Positions 27,601 to 39,620 of a stretch of 64,000 nucleotides of DNA are shown piece after piece (within the stretch, counting starts at the first letter, position 1; the number at the start of each line of letters is the position of its first letter). Below the pieces are notes generated by a model. That model searched no databases. It was not told where the DNA came from and saw only the letters and a list, made by a program, of their open reading frames with translations. Origin of the DNA: Selaginella moellendorffii (taxonomy: Eukaryota > Streptophyta > Lycopodiopsida > Selaginellales > Selaginellaceae); NCBI RefSeq assembly GCF_000143415.4, contig NW_003314263.1, positions 133,833-197,832 of the forward strand, written 5' to 3'. The translations under genes and the position numbers were made by a program.

Positions 27601-30266
27601 CACCCTTGAGTAGTGCGGCTCGAAAGAATAGTCCGCCGCAGTTGTACTCGACAACGCATTTGCCCTTGGAGTCACCCGCTATTGCGTTGAAGACCCAGCT
27701 GAGCATTTCCCATGCTGCACCTGGAGCTTTCTTTGGATTCGAAAGCTCCATAGCCGTCTTCAGTTCCTCAGGCACGGGTAAATTGACCTCCCTTAGATCA
27801 ATTCGATCAGCCTTGTCGAACGAAGCTGGGAAGTCACTCCAGTCCCACTCTGCTGCAGGACCAATAACAAGGGCGAGTGTGAAGATGCGGACATTCGTCG
27901 GTATCTTCTTCTTAGCCATTATCCCATGGATCTCCCGCATCTCCTTGCCTTTCAACCGAGCCTTCATCTTGTTCAAGGCCTTCCAGAACTTGTGATAGGA
28001 TTCGGAGTCGTAGATCATATAGTGGACTGAAGATTCCACCTCCGCAAGTCCCACCATTAAGTCAATGATAAAGCTGACTTCGTCTGCATGAGTGATCTCC
28101 TCGTTTGTGAAGTCCATCACACAAAAGATGTTCTTGACCTGCTCATCTCCGCGGGAAACGATGCTCCTCCACCTTTGATCCTCATCCGAATTCACGTATA
28201 CCCGGTAAGGTTCTCGATAGGCCTCTGTTGCGGGGTCGAGCTGTTTCTGAAGCCGGCGGTCAACATCCCTCTTAATGAAATTTGGATACTGATCCAACTT
28301 TTCAGCTTTACTTTTCATGGCATCCCGCAGCAGATCGATGAACTTGGGGGCCCCCTTCACGTACTCGTCGATGTCTTCATTTGACAAGTCCAGCTCTTCC
28401 ATCATCTCTTGCGTGGTGTCGATGCTCACCCTCGCCACGGCCACTTGCTCGAAGATCCAATCCTTCAATAGCGCACGAGCTCTCAGAGTCGTGCACAAGT
28501 CCTCGTATGTCACAATATGGCCGGGAGTCATTTTGGTCTTGTTGAAGACTACCTCACCACGTAGAAGAGCATTAGCCACTGTCAGAAGGTCGTCGTCGTC
28601 TAGAGACCGCGAGAAACGCAAGGCGTTGAGCTTCAAATCATTGGGCTTCCGGCCGTCCTCCACACCCATTGAGTTTAGCAACTCCCCGTCATGGTACCTC
28701 CTCAGCACATCTACCCATTTGTCAAAAACAACTTTTGTCGCGAGTAGAATGTTATGGATGCTGAGTGTGTCATTGACCCCCAGTGTTTTCGAGAGAAGAC
28801 TCGAGAATTCCTGCAATGGAAATGGCGTGAGGCCACGAGGCTTACCTGCCAGGCGCTAGTTGCTAGTGCACGTCCTTGTCCTGGTTTTTGTGGCTTCTTC
28901 AGTTGAACCCAGAGCTTCCGTGTTCGTGCCAATGTCTCGTGCAGACCCGATTTGTAGCACGTTTCTTGCTTGACATTCTGCGCGTGGGAGATGTATATGA
29001 TAGATCGGAGGGGCGAGTTGCCTTTTATCAGGCGGACAACTCTTGTCTTGAAGACTTTCTTCACCTCCTCGCCCACCATAATATCCACAACTATCTGTTG
29101 CATCGCCAAGCTAGAATGCTGCCCGGAGACGGCATAGAACCGGATGTTCTGATCGTCCAACACCTTCCTATTGATCAAGTCTGGAAACCTCATCTCGCCC
29201 TTCATTGTTCGGTAGTAGGGGATCACGTCTGCGATGTCGGGTGTTACTGGACTTGCCAGCATCTTCTGCTTCAGTTTCTCCACCCACTCATCAGATACTA
29301 GCCTGTGGTTGTATTTGCTTTGGATCTCGATACGGCTCACGTCGATTGTATATACTTTGTTGGAATAGTAACAAGTACTATTATCTGCGACGATTTTTGC
29401 TGCCTCTTCTTGCTCTTTCTGCTCTTTGCGGCTCTTCTTTTTGGTGGGTGTAGTGTTCGAACCCGAGGCAATGGCATCACCGAGTAGCTTCTTTTTTGGA
29501 GCAGCAGAGTCGGACGTCGGCTTGAGCTTGACCACCCTTTTCTGCTTCGGGGTAGTTTCCAGATCGACCCCCTTCCCCTTCGCTTCGCGAACTGGAGGCC
29601 CTCTCAACGGCTCAATGTTGGAATATAGTTTTTGAACATCGCCGTAGGTGAGGTCCGTGGATTCCATGTGATCTTCATAGACCCGCAACGTCTTTGAAAT
29701 TGTGGGCCTCCTGGACAACCTCTCCCTAGCTCCCTCTAGGAGTTCCTCATAGCCGCTGCCCCCCTCCGGGAAGCCACTAGGATGTGCAAGGTGGATCTTG
29801 AAGGCGGACGCTGTCTCTACCACAAGTGCCAGTCCATATTCTTGCATGGAACTGCATGGAGTGTCTGTCACTTGGATGAGGATCCCCATGCATTCTTTTC
29901 TCCCACCATCTGTGTTGTACAGCATCAGATCCTCGCCTTCCATCCCGAAAGTCCAACTGGTGAGCTCCTCCCCCTTCTTTGCATCCACATTAACAGTGGC
30001 TGGAAGAAGAAGGCAATTCCTCGCCTGTTCAGAAATGCACAACAATTAGAGTTGATAGATGAAAAGCTAGCAGTTGGAAATAACGTGAGGCCACACGCCA
30101 TTCACCACTGCATCAGATGTCTTGAGGCTGCATCCTAAGATGGCGTGAGGCTACACGCCATCTATAACCGGACTGCACTCGAGAGCCCAATCGGTGCATG
30201 CCAATGTTGCTACTGAATGGCATGTGGCCTCATGCCATTTTCTACTTGGCCTAAAAGACTTACCAT
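24671..30266 (-). pseudogene. Second copy of the ParB/methyltransferase/FCP1-like gene
   Basis: The same exon map holds: 30266-30264, 30024-28846, 28810-27502, 27451-27377, 27338-27249, 27199-27056, 27008-26445, 26387-26373, 26323-26216, 26168-25581 and then the region to 24671. Exons 2 to 6 keep identical lengths, and those coding for the ParB-like and methyltransferase-like parts are open. Damage: a CGA-to-TGA stop in exon 7, a changed last acceptor (TTTCAG to TTTCAA) and a CGA-to-TGA stop just inside exon 11. The Gln at the position of the copy I stop is retained. The first two parts could still be made; the phosphatase part could not without bypassing these lesions. Confidence 0.8.
28811..28845 (-). 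other. 35-bp intron 2 of copy II
   Basis: It runs GTAAGCCTCG...CATTGCAG and contains a half palindrome. In copy I the equivalent intron is 54 bp (9824-9771). The 19-bp difference would break the frame if translated, yet both flanking exons are open in both copies, which supports splicing. Confidence 0.75.
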
Positions 30267-31719
30267 TTAAAGCCGAATGGAGGCCGTGACAATCGAGGCT
30301 GGACTCGCTGGCGAATGTGCACTGTGTGTGCAGCGGATCGTAGCAGCAAGGCTACTCTGCCACTTATAGTTGAAGAGTGGCGCTGAAATCTCCCGGGACG
30401 CCAAGTGGGCTGCGTGTGGGTGGCGGAGTGGGCGGCGGAGTTGGCGGCGAAGTTACAAACTGGGTGTGTCTTGAAGTGGACGCCGATGCACACGAGCTCG
30501 ATGCGAGCGCGAGTGTGATGCAAGCGCGAGTGGACGCCGATGCACACGAGAAACCTGTAGAGAAGGTAGATGAGCGCGAATGTGAGCGTGATCGCGAGTG
30601 GGAGCACGATGCGAGCGCGAGTGTGCGAGCGTGAGTACAAAGCAAAATGCAAAACCTAACCTCACACGCGCGAAATGTCACAACGGTTGGTAATCCCGCC
30701 ACGTCATCATTCCTCGGACTTGGGCGCCACCATTAATTTCTGGATTGCCGCGCGCATGCAAGCACGCAAAATCCAAAAGAAATCCGCAACGTCATCATTC
30801 ATCGGACTGCATGCACGCGAAATCCAAAAGAAAGATCATGATTGGGATATCATTTAATACCCTCGCTATATTTATACCATGCATGATTGGATATTCCAAA
30901 GCATCTTGTATTTCCAAAAATGGCAGATGTTCAGCTAAATAAAGAAATTTTATCTGTTTCTATTTTTCTCTCAAATCAATATTATAGTGTGTGGGCTCAT
31001 GCAATTTTGAACCAAAGAAACCCAACAAACGTTGGACCCAAAATATTTTGAAAAAACCCAAAAAACCCTAAACATTTTAAACCCAAAAATCCAGGCGTCC
31101 TGTGGCGTTATTCCTTGAATGGCATGTGGGCGCATGCCATTTTCAGGGCCAAATGCTGAATGGAGAAAAATTCCCTTTCAGTGCAAATGCTGCAAGAAGC
31201 AGATGCCGAGCACAAAGGACTGTAACTACCTCACATGACACAGATAAACTTTTCTCTATTTGGCAAAGATAAACTTTATAGCGTGTGGGCTCATGCAATT
31301 TTGAACCCAAAAAATGCACCAAAAAATTCTCGGCGTCATCTGGTGTTATCTCTTGAATGGCGTGGGGCCGCATGCCATTTTCAGGGGCACATAGAAGTAT
31401 ATTCCTAGAATATTCTGACACGCGCAAGATTTTTTTGAGTTTTCTGGAGATCCAACCGTTAGATCGCAACTAGATTTTACAGAATGGTATACAATGTCTT
31501 TCTTGATGACCCTGCAAAGAAGCATCTCGATCGGACACCACATGAGACCACACGAGCCTTACAATGTTTCAGGGGCATTTGCCATAGATCCGACCGTTAT
31601 TTTGCTCCAAGATTTTACAGTTTGGTGTGCATTGACCTTTCCATCGACACTGCAAAGGGACATCACAATCAGATGCGGGATCACAAGAAACTAACTTCAC
31701 TAACTCTGGTTTCACCAAG
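30267..31719. promoter_or_regulatory. Promoter region of copy II, first part
   Basis: Matches 11246-12710 of copy I: leftward leader exon, GC-rich array, A-rich blocks and palindromes. It ends at the gag-element insertion. Confidence 0.6.
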
Positions 31720-31724
31720 ATCTA

Positions 31725-34700
31725 TGGAGAAAGAGTCTATGGAAAAAGAGACAAAAGAATCGAGAAGTGAAAAAGGAAGAGATAGAAAAAGAGAAACTAG
31801 AACAACAACAGCAACAAATTTTAGAAACAATATTAGAGAAGTACGACAAGGAGGATAAAGAAATTCAAGTTGCCGAGTCGAGCAACTTAGCCAAAGATAA
31901 CAAAGAACTAAATAGTGAAGATGCCCCAAAGTTTGAGGCATTTGAAGAAGCCAAATACATAGCACTAAAGTTTTACTCCAATCCAGACTCACCAGAACAA
32001 CAACTTCACCAACAAAGTCTACAATTTCAAATGGCAATCATTAACCCAGCGACAGCCATAGGGAACATGATTTCCTATCCCATTTTTACTGGTGGAAAAA
32101 CCAAAGATGCGAACCAGCATCTTAAACAATTTGATCAAATTGTAAAGATGAACAAACAGGAAATGCATTGAGAAATACTTTTCCCATACACACTTAAAGG
32201 AAAAGCACTCGATTGGCATAATACACTCGATGATGCTTTGACCCATGATGAAAAGGTCACACAATTCAAGAAGCAATTCCAGACCGGTGGAACTCCAAAA
32301 GAACACTATGAGATCATCAAAAACTTCAAGCAAAAATCACGTGAAGGAATTCAAGATTACACTCGAAGATTTAAGTTTCATGCAAAGCGCTGCAAGGATT
32401 TGATAACAGATAAAGGAAAGAGCTTATCCTATATCCAAGGACTAAAAGAAATCTATAGAAACATGGTAGCAATTGCTGCTGCAACAGAGAATCCAGACGA
32501 TGAAAGTGTTGATACACTCTCCAAAGAAATCCTCACATTGGAAAAGAGATTCAAGCAATTCACAAAAGCTATACCTTCACAAACTGATGACGGTTCAGAT
32601 GATGAAGAAGAGGAAGAAATACGCATTAAGACAAAGAAGAAAACACCAAAAGACCAAAACTTGAAGGATATAATCAGGAAAATCTCACAAACCGAACTCA
32701 AAGCAGGAGTGTGGTGTACAAAGTGTAAAAACGAGGGACATACATATTTGGAATGCAAATTACAGCTTCCAAAGTGTCAGATTTGTGAAAGAGAAGGCCA
32801 TACAGCCAAGAAATGCCGATACAGGAATACAATGGAAGGTTCAAGAATCGAGAATGCTCCTCAACAAGAGCCTAATCCTCAATATCAAGGAAACTGGAAT
32901 CAAAACGCGCAACCACCACGAAATCAACCTCCAAGATATAACAATTATTATCAACGTGATGATAATTCGTATAATCAAAGACAAAACTATTACCAGCGAG
33001 ACAATAGCAACTACAATAGAATACCCCCTCAAGATCAAAGACCAAACAACTATACTGGAAATTATGGAAGAAACTACAATACATATCAGCAACGTGATGG
33101 ACCTCAGGACAACTATCAATGTCCTCCCCCACGAAATTACAATTATGATCAAGAACCATATCGGAATTATAATCAAAGACCACCCCAGGCTCAAGGTTAC
33201 AATTACAACCAGCAACCTGCACTGCAGCAAGATAATCGTCCTCGACAACTTTACCAAAATGCAAATCGCGAAAATAACCAAGGAGTAAACAATCAGGCTC
33301 CGAGGCCAAGACCACCAGCAGCACGGAATGTTGAGGTGGAAATTGACGAACCACAAACTTTTGAAGAACCAGCAATACGAACTATCACGAGACAACAATA
33401 CAAGTCTCAACAACCAGATAATTTGGAAGAACAAGATCATGATGATGAACTGGAAATTATCCCAGAAACCGAATGGAAGAAAAGCAAGAAAATACTACAA
33501 GCAATTCAAGCTGAATTGCAAGCACAAGATCCAGAAACAATCAAAGAACACGACAAACAATCAAACAATCAAGAAACAAGAAGTTTTACCCAAGAGGAGC
33601 TGGCACCTGTTCAGCAGAAAGAAAAGTTTCATGTGGAAGAGCAAGCTGAAGCAAGGTTGAAGCAAAACCTGGTGGAAGATGAACAGCCTGATCAGATTGA
33701 GCAACCAGCAGACGAAGATGAAGACCTGCAGTGGATAAAGGAGTTTCAGACGCAGGAACTTGAGGTGGTGCTTCCGAAGTTTTGTGAGCAGACGGAGCAG
33801 AAGAAAAATTCAGTGCCAGAGTTTGACGTGGAACAGGCAGCAGTTGGTCAAGCTGGCTTGGAGCAGAAAGCTGTTGTGAAGAAGAAAGAAGAAGATGTTA
33901 GACAACAAAGAGGTGTAGAAGTTCAGAACCTTGTGGAGCAGCCATCAAGAGGAGCCGTATACCCAGGCCAAAGTTTGAACTTGAAGGTGGCTGGTGTGAA
34001 GTTGGTGAAGAGACGAGGAAGTGTGTTTCTCAGGTTCTGGTGGGACAGAGGCAAGCTGGTTTCATCCTTTGTAGCTCTGTAGGAGTAGAGGAAGTAAGTA
34101 GTAAAGCAGCAAAACTGAAAGCCGTCCAGGAGAAGTCATGGCTGTTTCAAGTCGGATGTTTAAAGTTTCGCAAAGAGGCGTGTGTGCAACTGATCTCAGG
34201 AAGAAGCTGGTCAAATTCAGATCACAAGACTTTGAGGAAGCAGCTCAGACTTATGAAGAGGAGGAAGAGGAGGAGGAGCCACATGAGGGAGCAGCTACCC
34301 ACGATGCAGCAATGGAGTAGTGACTGCGGGACGCAGCACAAGGCAGTCATGGGAGAGTGGAGAAGGGAGAAAAAGACAAGCTCGAGGATTCAAGCTTAGG
34401 AAAGTAAACTTGAGAGGTTCAAGGTTAGCACTGTGTTCCTAACCTTGACGTGAGTAGTAGCGACTATAAAAGTAGGACTTAGAATGTTTTTAGACTCATC
34501 CCTAATACAAAATACATTGCAATACATAATCATTCTGCCTATCTCTTTGGCTTTTCATGGCAATGTCTTACTTACCCACCGCCTTCAAGGGATCAAAGGC
34601 GTGGGACTAGCACCTTCAAGCAGTTGTTCACATTCTCTACTTAGCTTGGCACAAGCAGGTAAGTGCACTCTTCTTGTAGTGTAGTTTTAGTTTTAGGGAC

Positions 34701-34775
34701 TAGATTAGATTTGAAACTCCTAGGAAGATCTCGTGTGGATGTTTCCTCCCAGTTTAGAGATTCGAGGAGTTTTCA
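31725..34775 (+). mobile_element. Gag-only retroelement insertion (TR-GAG-like, lacking a 5' LTR)
   Basis: A 3051-bp insertion absent from copy I and from the duplicated promoter at 37738-39620. It begins TGGAG, ends TTTTCA and is flanked by ATCTA at 31720-31724 and 34776-34780. It carries one gag frame, then a purine-rich stretch (about 34345-34380), a TATAAAAG (34465-34472) and LTR-like 3' sequence. No protease, RT or integrase is present. No matching LTR exists at the left end: the insert starts within the ATG that opens the gag region, whose A belongs to the target duplication. Confidence 0.75.
31767..34082 (+). pseudogene. Gag polyprotein with two CCHC zinc knuckles
   Basis: One 772-codon frame with a single TGA at 32169-32171. 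Residues after a Glu/Lys/Gln-rich coiled start resemble the retrotransposon gag capsid domain (LKGKALDWHNTL, GIQDYTRRFKFH). Two knuckles CTKCKNEGHTYLEC and CQICEREGHTAKKC lie at about 32715-32820. A long Asn/Gln/Tyr/Pro-rich segment and an acidic Glu/Gln-rich end follow. The opening ATG at 31724 is in another frame, so a small shift separates it from the main frame. It would package RNA if functional. Confidence 0.8.
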
Positions 34776-34780
34776 ATCTA

Positions 34781-36408
34781 CATAAGGAGTTATGAAATGA
34801 AAGGACCCTCTCTATTGAAATGTGTTTATGGTCCTAGGGGCATTGTGACATATGAAAGGATTTTGCATCAAGTTCTGTATTTGCATGTTTATCAAGCTAC
34901 TGAATTGCTAAACCCTAAACCCTAAACCCTAAACATGTGGCAAATTCTGCGTGAAGAAAGATGCCCTTTCTGGGCAAATGCTGTAAGAGGCAGATGCCGA
35001 GCAGATGTATCTCAGGCTAGCGAAGGGGACAAACGAAAGCTAGCTATAAACATGACAGGATGCAAATAGATTACTAGGCTGGTCCTATGAAAATCAAAAA
35101 CCATAATTGAAAACATTGAAAATGCAAAAAGAAAGGTTTATAATATTTTTGAATTTTAAGCAACCAAAGGAATGTAAGTAGGGCATGTGTTTGTAAGTTT
35201 AAAAATGCCTCAACCACTTAAATTCCCAAGTAAATAAAGCTGTTTCTATTTTTGGTACAGGTAAACTTTATAGCGTATGGGCTCATGCAATTTTGAACCC
35301 AAAAATGCACCAAAAAATGCTCGACTAGGATTATTCTTTGAATGGCGTGTGGCCTTATATTGCCATAAATGGACGTACACACACAGCATAATTATTCCTT
35401 TACACGGCGAATAATCTTGGTGCGGATCGCTGACATGGCATGGCAAAGTTTGAATCACTGACATGGCACAGCTGGATCGAGGCAAGGACATGATGTGACA
35501 AAGTTCAACCTCCGACAGCAAAGTCTAGAAGCTACTCAGTTTGAAATTTGTCAGAGGAATCATAAAATCTGGTTTGTCAGAGGATTTGATGTGACGTTCA
35601 AGCGTGTGTTATTTTTGAATTCTCAAACTCATTCCTAGGTCTATCATTTTTGTGCGCCATATTCTTGGTTCCGCTGAGTGCAGTGAGCGCTGCTTGTGTA
35701 AGCGGCGTTGTGGGCTGTGGTTTATGCGTCTACGAGCAGTTGCGGCATTGCGAGCGCCATTGCGAGCGGCAGTTTATGCGAGTGGCAGTTTGTGCGAGCG
35801 GCGCTACGAGCAGTTGTGGTGTTGCGAGCGGCGCTACGAGTAGTTGCGGTGTTGCGAGCGGCACTGTCTTTGGTGTGGCTACCGCTTCCTCTTGATATTT
35901 GGCACTTGTGCTTCCTGGTATGTTCACCATGGAATGGCTTAGGACCACATTTAGAAATGGCATTAGGCCACATGCCAATTTTGGGCCTTTGCAATTTCAT
36001 GGCTAACGTATTGTCATGTATGTTTTTACTTGCCTGCAGCTGTGTGTATATCAAGATGGCATGAGGCCTCATGCCATCTTTGGCCCCTGCTAGCCTATTG
36101 CCATATTCATTTTGCTTTGTGACTACTGGAATGATTTTTCATGTTATTGAGGTTGTTTGGCATGTTATTATTTACGCCATTCTCCAATCATTTTTTTTAT
36201 GGTCTTAGCTTCTTATCTGCACTTTAAAAATGGCCTTCACGTGTGATGAAAAGGCTTACATTTTGAATGGGGTTAACACAGTTGCAAAAGGGACCCTTGT
36301 TTCTATGGATCGGAACTTTGTTATACACTGTCAAAGGCTTGTCTTATGATTTAGGCCATTCTCCAATCATTTTTTTTATGGTCTTAACTTCTTTTCTGCA
36401 CTTTCAGA
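34781..36408 (+). promoter_or_regulatory. Promoter region of copy II, second part
   Basis: Matches 12715-14206: telomere-like repeat (three units), A-rich sequence, GC-rich array (35650-35890) and palindromes. It includes a partial duplication of the transposase start (36146-36340). Confidence 0.6.
36146..36340 (+). repeat. Duplicated, decayed start of the transposase gene
   Basis: This repeats the sequence just before and over the first 35 codons of the transposase, then the intact version starts again at 36341. Here the acceptor TTTCAG has become TTTAAA and the codons have diverged (ATGGCCTTCACGTGTG), so it is dead. Confidence 0.75.
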
Positions 36409-37737
36409 ATGGCCTTCAGGGTTGGGGAAAAGGTTTACATTTTGAATGGTGGGAAGAGAGTTGCAAAAGGGACCCTTGTGTCTATGGATCGGAACTTTGT
36501 TATACACTGTCAAAGGCTTGGGGAAGGCAATGCTGCTGTATCAGTAGAGATTGTCTTCGATGGGAATGTGGTCGCTATTGAACGAGGAGAGATGGTCGTC
36601 GGGGTAAATGTTGTTGTTGCCTTGAAAAATCTTCAGAAGAAAGCAGATGTTAGGGACAGCGCAAGTGCGACGCATGTTCCCTCCGTGGATCTTAAAAACC
36701 GTGCTACATGGATTCAGGCGAAGGTGTTTCTAAACAACCCCGAGGGGGAGGTGGTAGCTGAGGGCTTAGCCACAATTGTCGATCCAAGAGATGCGGTTGC
36801 TAATCAAGAATTGGGCTGGGATGATATTGGAGTTGCGATTTTAGAGGTTGTTGACACAGAAGAAAATAGTCTGACTATTGGAAGCATTGTGCGGTGGAAA
36901 TTGAGGCACTTAGTGTTTGAGAATGTGAAGGATTCACAATCAAACACCACTACAACTGATGACAGAACATCTCTTCATGGGAAAAGAAAGCACACCTTCC
37001 TAAAGCGCAGCGAAAGGGATCTGAGCAATGAACCGAAAATGCAGAAAATGGCGATGGAGGTTCGAATGGTCTCGACAGTTGCTTCTTGCAAGAGGAGGTG
37101 CTGTCAACATGCTGATTGGGATGCTATTGAAGAGGAGAGAGCAAGATACAAGACATTGTCCTGGAAGGCAGCTCGCAATTTTGTGTATGAGGCATTACGG
37201 TCATCTGTTGATGCTTCAGAACATCAGGTGGGGGGCATGGTCTTCCATAGGGGTTTGGTCTGCATGAAGGCATGGAGAATCATTTATGGAGTCCCTCGAA
37301 CCACATTCTACAGAATCAAAACTGAGTTCGAGGAACAAAGGGTTCAACAGGCAATCCATGGGAACGACGGTACGCACAAAACCAAGGGTCATGTTGTATA
37401 TGGAGAGGCAATCTTCAAGAGGTTTGTCGAGACATGTAGCGAGCAGCAACCACATAAAACCCGCCTCTTGGAAGATGGAACACGAGACACCCAACGAGTT
37501 CTCCCTTCCATGTATACCAAGGGGGCCATATTGGAAGATGTGAATCGGGAACTCCAGAGTAATGGCTACAGGAAGTTGAGCCAATCTAGATTTAGTAGAT
37601 TGTGGAGCAACAGGTTCAGGGATGTGAGTATAGGAAAGTACTCCAACTTTTCAAAGTGTGACGAGTGCACTGCTATTAAAATGGCTTTGTCGAAGAATTC
37701 TTGCAGCGCTCAAGAGCGAGAGACGTTGGTTAGACAC
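36409..37737 (+). pseudogene. Truncated transposase, first copy in copy II
   Basis: Residues 1 to about 443 of the transposase are intact and then join abruptly, after ETLVR, to promoter sequence matching position 12528. The frame runs on to 37893 through unrelated residues. The predicted catalytic residues 478, 645 and 684 are all missing. It could encode a DNA-binding fragment that competes with the full protein; this is inference. Confidence 0.8.
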
Positions 37738-39620
37738 CACATGAGACCACACGAGCCTTACAATGTTTCAGGGGCATTTGCCATAGATCCGACCGTTATT
37801 TTGCTCCAAGATTTTACAGTTTGGTGTGCATTGACCTTTCCATCAACACTGCAAAGGGACATCACAATCAGATGCGGGATCACAAGAAACTAACTTCACT
37901 AACTCTGGTTTCACCAAGATCTACGTAAGGAGTTATGAAATGAAAGGACCCTCTCTATTGAAATGTGTTTATGGTCCTAGGGGCATTGTGACATATCAAA
38001 GGATTTTGCATCAAGTTCTGTATTTGCATGTTTATCAAGCTACTGAATTGCTAAACCCTAAACCCTAAACCCTAAACCCTAAACATGTGGCAAATGCTGC
38101 GTGAAGAAAGATGCCCTTTCTGGGCAAATGCTGTAAGAGGCAGATGCCGAGCAGATGTATCTCAGGCTAGCGAAGGGGACAAATGAAAGCTAGCTATAAA
38201 CATGACGGGATGCAAATAGATTACTAGGCTGGTCCTACGAAAATCAAAAACCATAATTGAAAACATTGAAAATGCAAAAAGAAAGGTTTATAATATTTTT
38301 GAATTTTAAGCAACCAATGGAATGTAAGTAGGGCATGTGTTTGTAAGTTTAAAAATGCCTCAACCACTTAAATTCCCAAGTAAATAAAGCTGTTTCTATT
38401 TTTGGTACAGGTAAACTTTATAGCGTGTGGGCTCATGTAATTTTGAACCAAAAAATGCACCAAAAAATGCTCGACTAGCATTATTCTTTGAATGGCGTGT
38501 GGCCTTATGTCGAGCATTATTCTTTGAATGGCGTGTGGCCTTATATTGCCATAAATGGACGTACACACACAGCATAATTATTCCTTTACACGGCGAATAA
38601 TCTTGGCGCGGATCGCTGACATGGCATGGCAAAGTTTGAATCACTGACATGGCACAGCTGGATCGAGGCAAGGACATGATGTGACAAAGTTCAACCTCCG
38701 ACAGCAAAGTCTAGAAGCTACTCAGTTTGAAATTTGTCAGAGGAATCATAAGATTTGGTTTGTCAGAGGATTTGATGTGACGTTCAAGCGTGTGTTATTT
38801 TTGAATTCTCGAACTCATTCCTAGGTCTATCATTTTTGTGCGCCGTGTTCTTGGTTCTGCTGAGCGCAGTGAGCGCTGCTTGTGTAAGCGGCGTTGTGGG
38901 CTATGGTTTATGCGTCTACGAGCGGTTGCGGCATTGCGAGTGCCATTGCGAGCGACAGTTTATGCGAGTGGCAGTTTGTGTGAGCGGCGCTACGAGCAGT
39001 TGCGGTGTTGCGAGCGGCGCTACGAGTAGTTGCGGTGTTGCGAGCGGCACTGTCTTTGGTGTGGCTACCGCTTCCTCTTGATATTTGGCACTTGTGCTTC
39101 CTGGTATGTTCACCATGGAATGGCTTAGGACCACATTTAGAAATGGCATGAGGCCACATGCCATCTTGGGCCCTTGCAATTTCATGGCTAGCGTATTGTC
39201 ATGTATGTTTTTACTTGTCTGCAGCTGTGTGTATATCAAGATGGCATGAGGCCTCATGCCATCTTTGGCCCCTCCTAGCCTATTGCCATATTCCTTTTGC
39301 CTTGCTGCAACTGTATATATTTTTGTATGGGTGACTAGTCATGCACACAAAAATATATACAGTTGCAGCAAGGCAAAAGGAATATAGCAACAGGCTAGCA
39401 GGGGCCAAAGATAGTGTGAGGCCTCATGCCATTAGTGGTACCACTAATGGCATGAGGGCTCATGCCAATTTTGTGAATGCGAAATTTCACGTGGGTGTCA
39501 ATAGCATGTTTGAATAATGGCATGTGGCCTCATGCTATTGAGGTTGTTTGGTATGTTATGATTTAGGCCATTCTCCAATCATTTTTTTTATGGTCTTAAC
39601 TTCTTTTCTGCACTTTCAGA
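37738..39620 (+). promoter_or_regulatory. Third copy of the transposase promoter region
   Basis: Matches 12528-14206 of copy I with a four-unit telomere-like repeat (38051-38084), GC-rich array (38836-39080) and palindromes, plus a foldback insertion at 39241-39434. Confidence 0.6.
39241..39452. repeat. Foldback (MITE-like) hairpin with nested palindromes
   Basis: Two arms of about 85 bp, 39241-39327 and 39348-39434, are inverted around a 20-bp spacer. Arm sequence includes GCCTTGCTGCAACTG and ATATTCCTTTTGC. Each arm ends in the 22-bp palindrome. A further perfect palindrome centred on GGTACC spans about 39429-39452. Copy I lacks all this at 14033-14054, and 36058-36115 has only one arm. Confidence 0.8.

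Noticed and set aside
32785-33288. Alternative frames over the gag Asn/Gln/Tyr-rich region
   Set aside because: They overlap the frame with the zinc knuckles and arise from codon bias.
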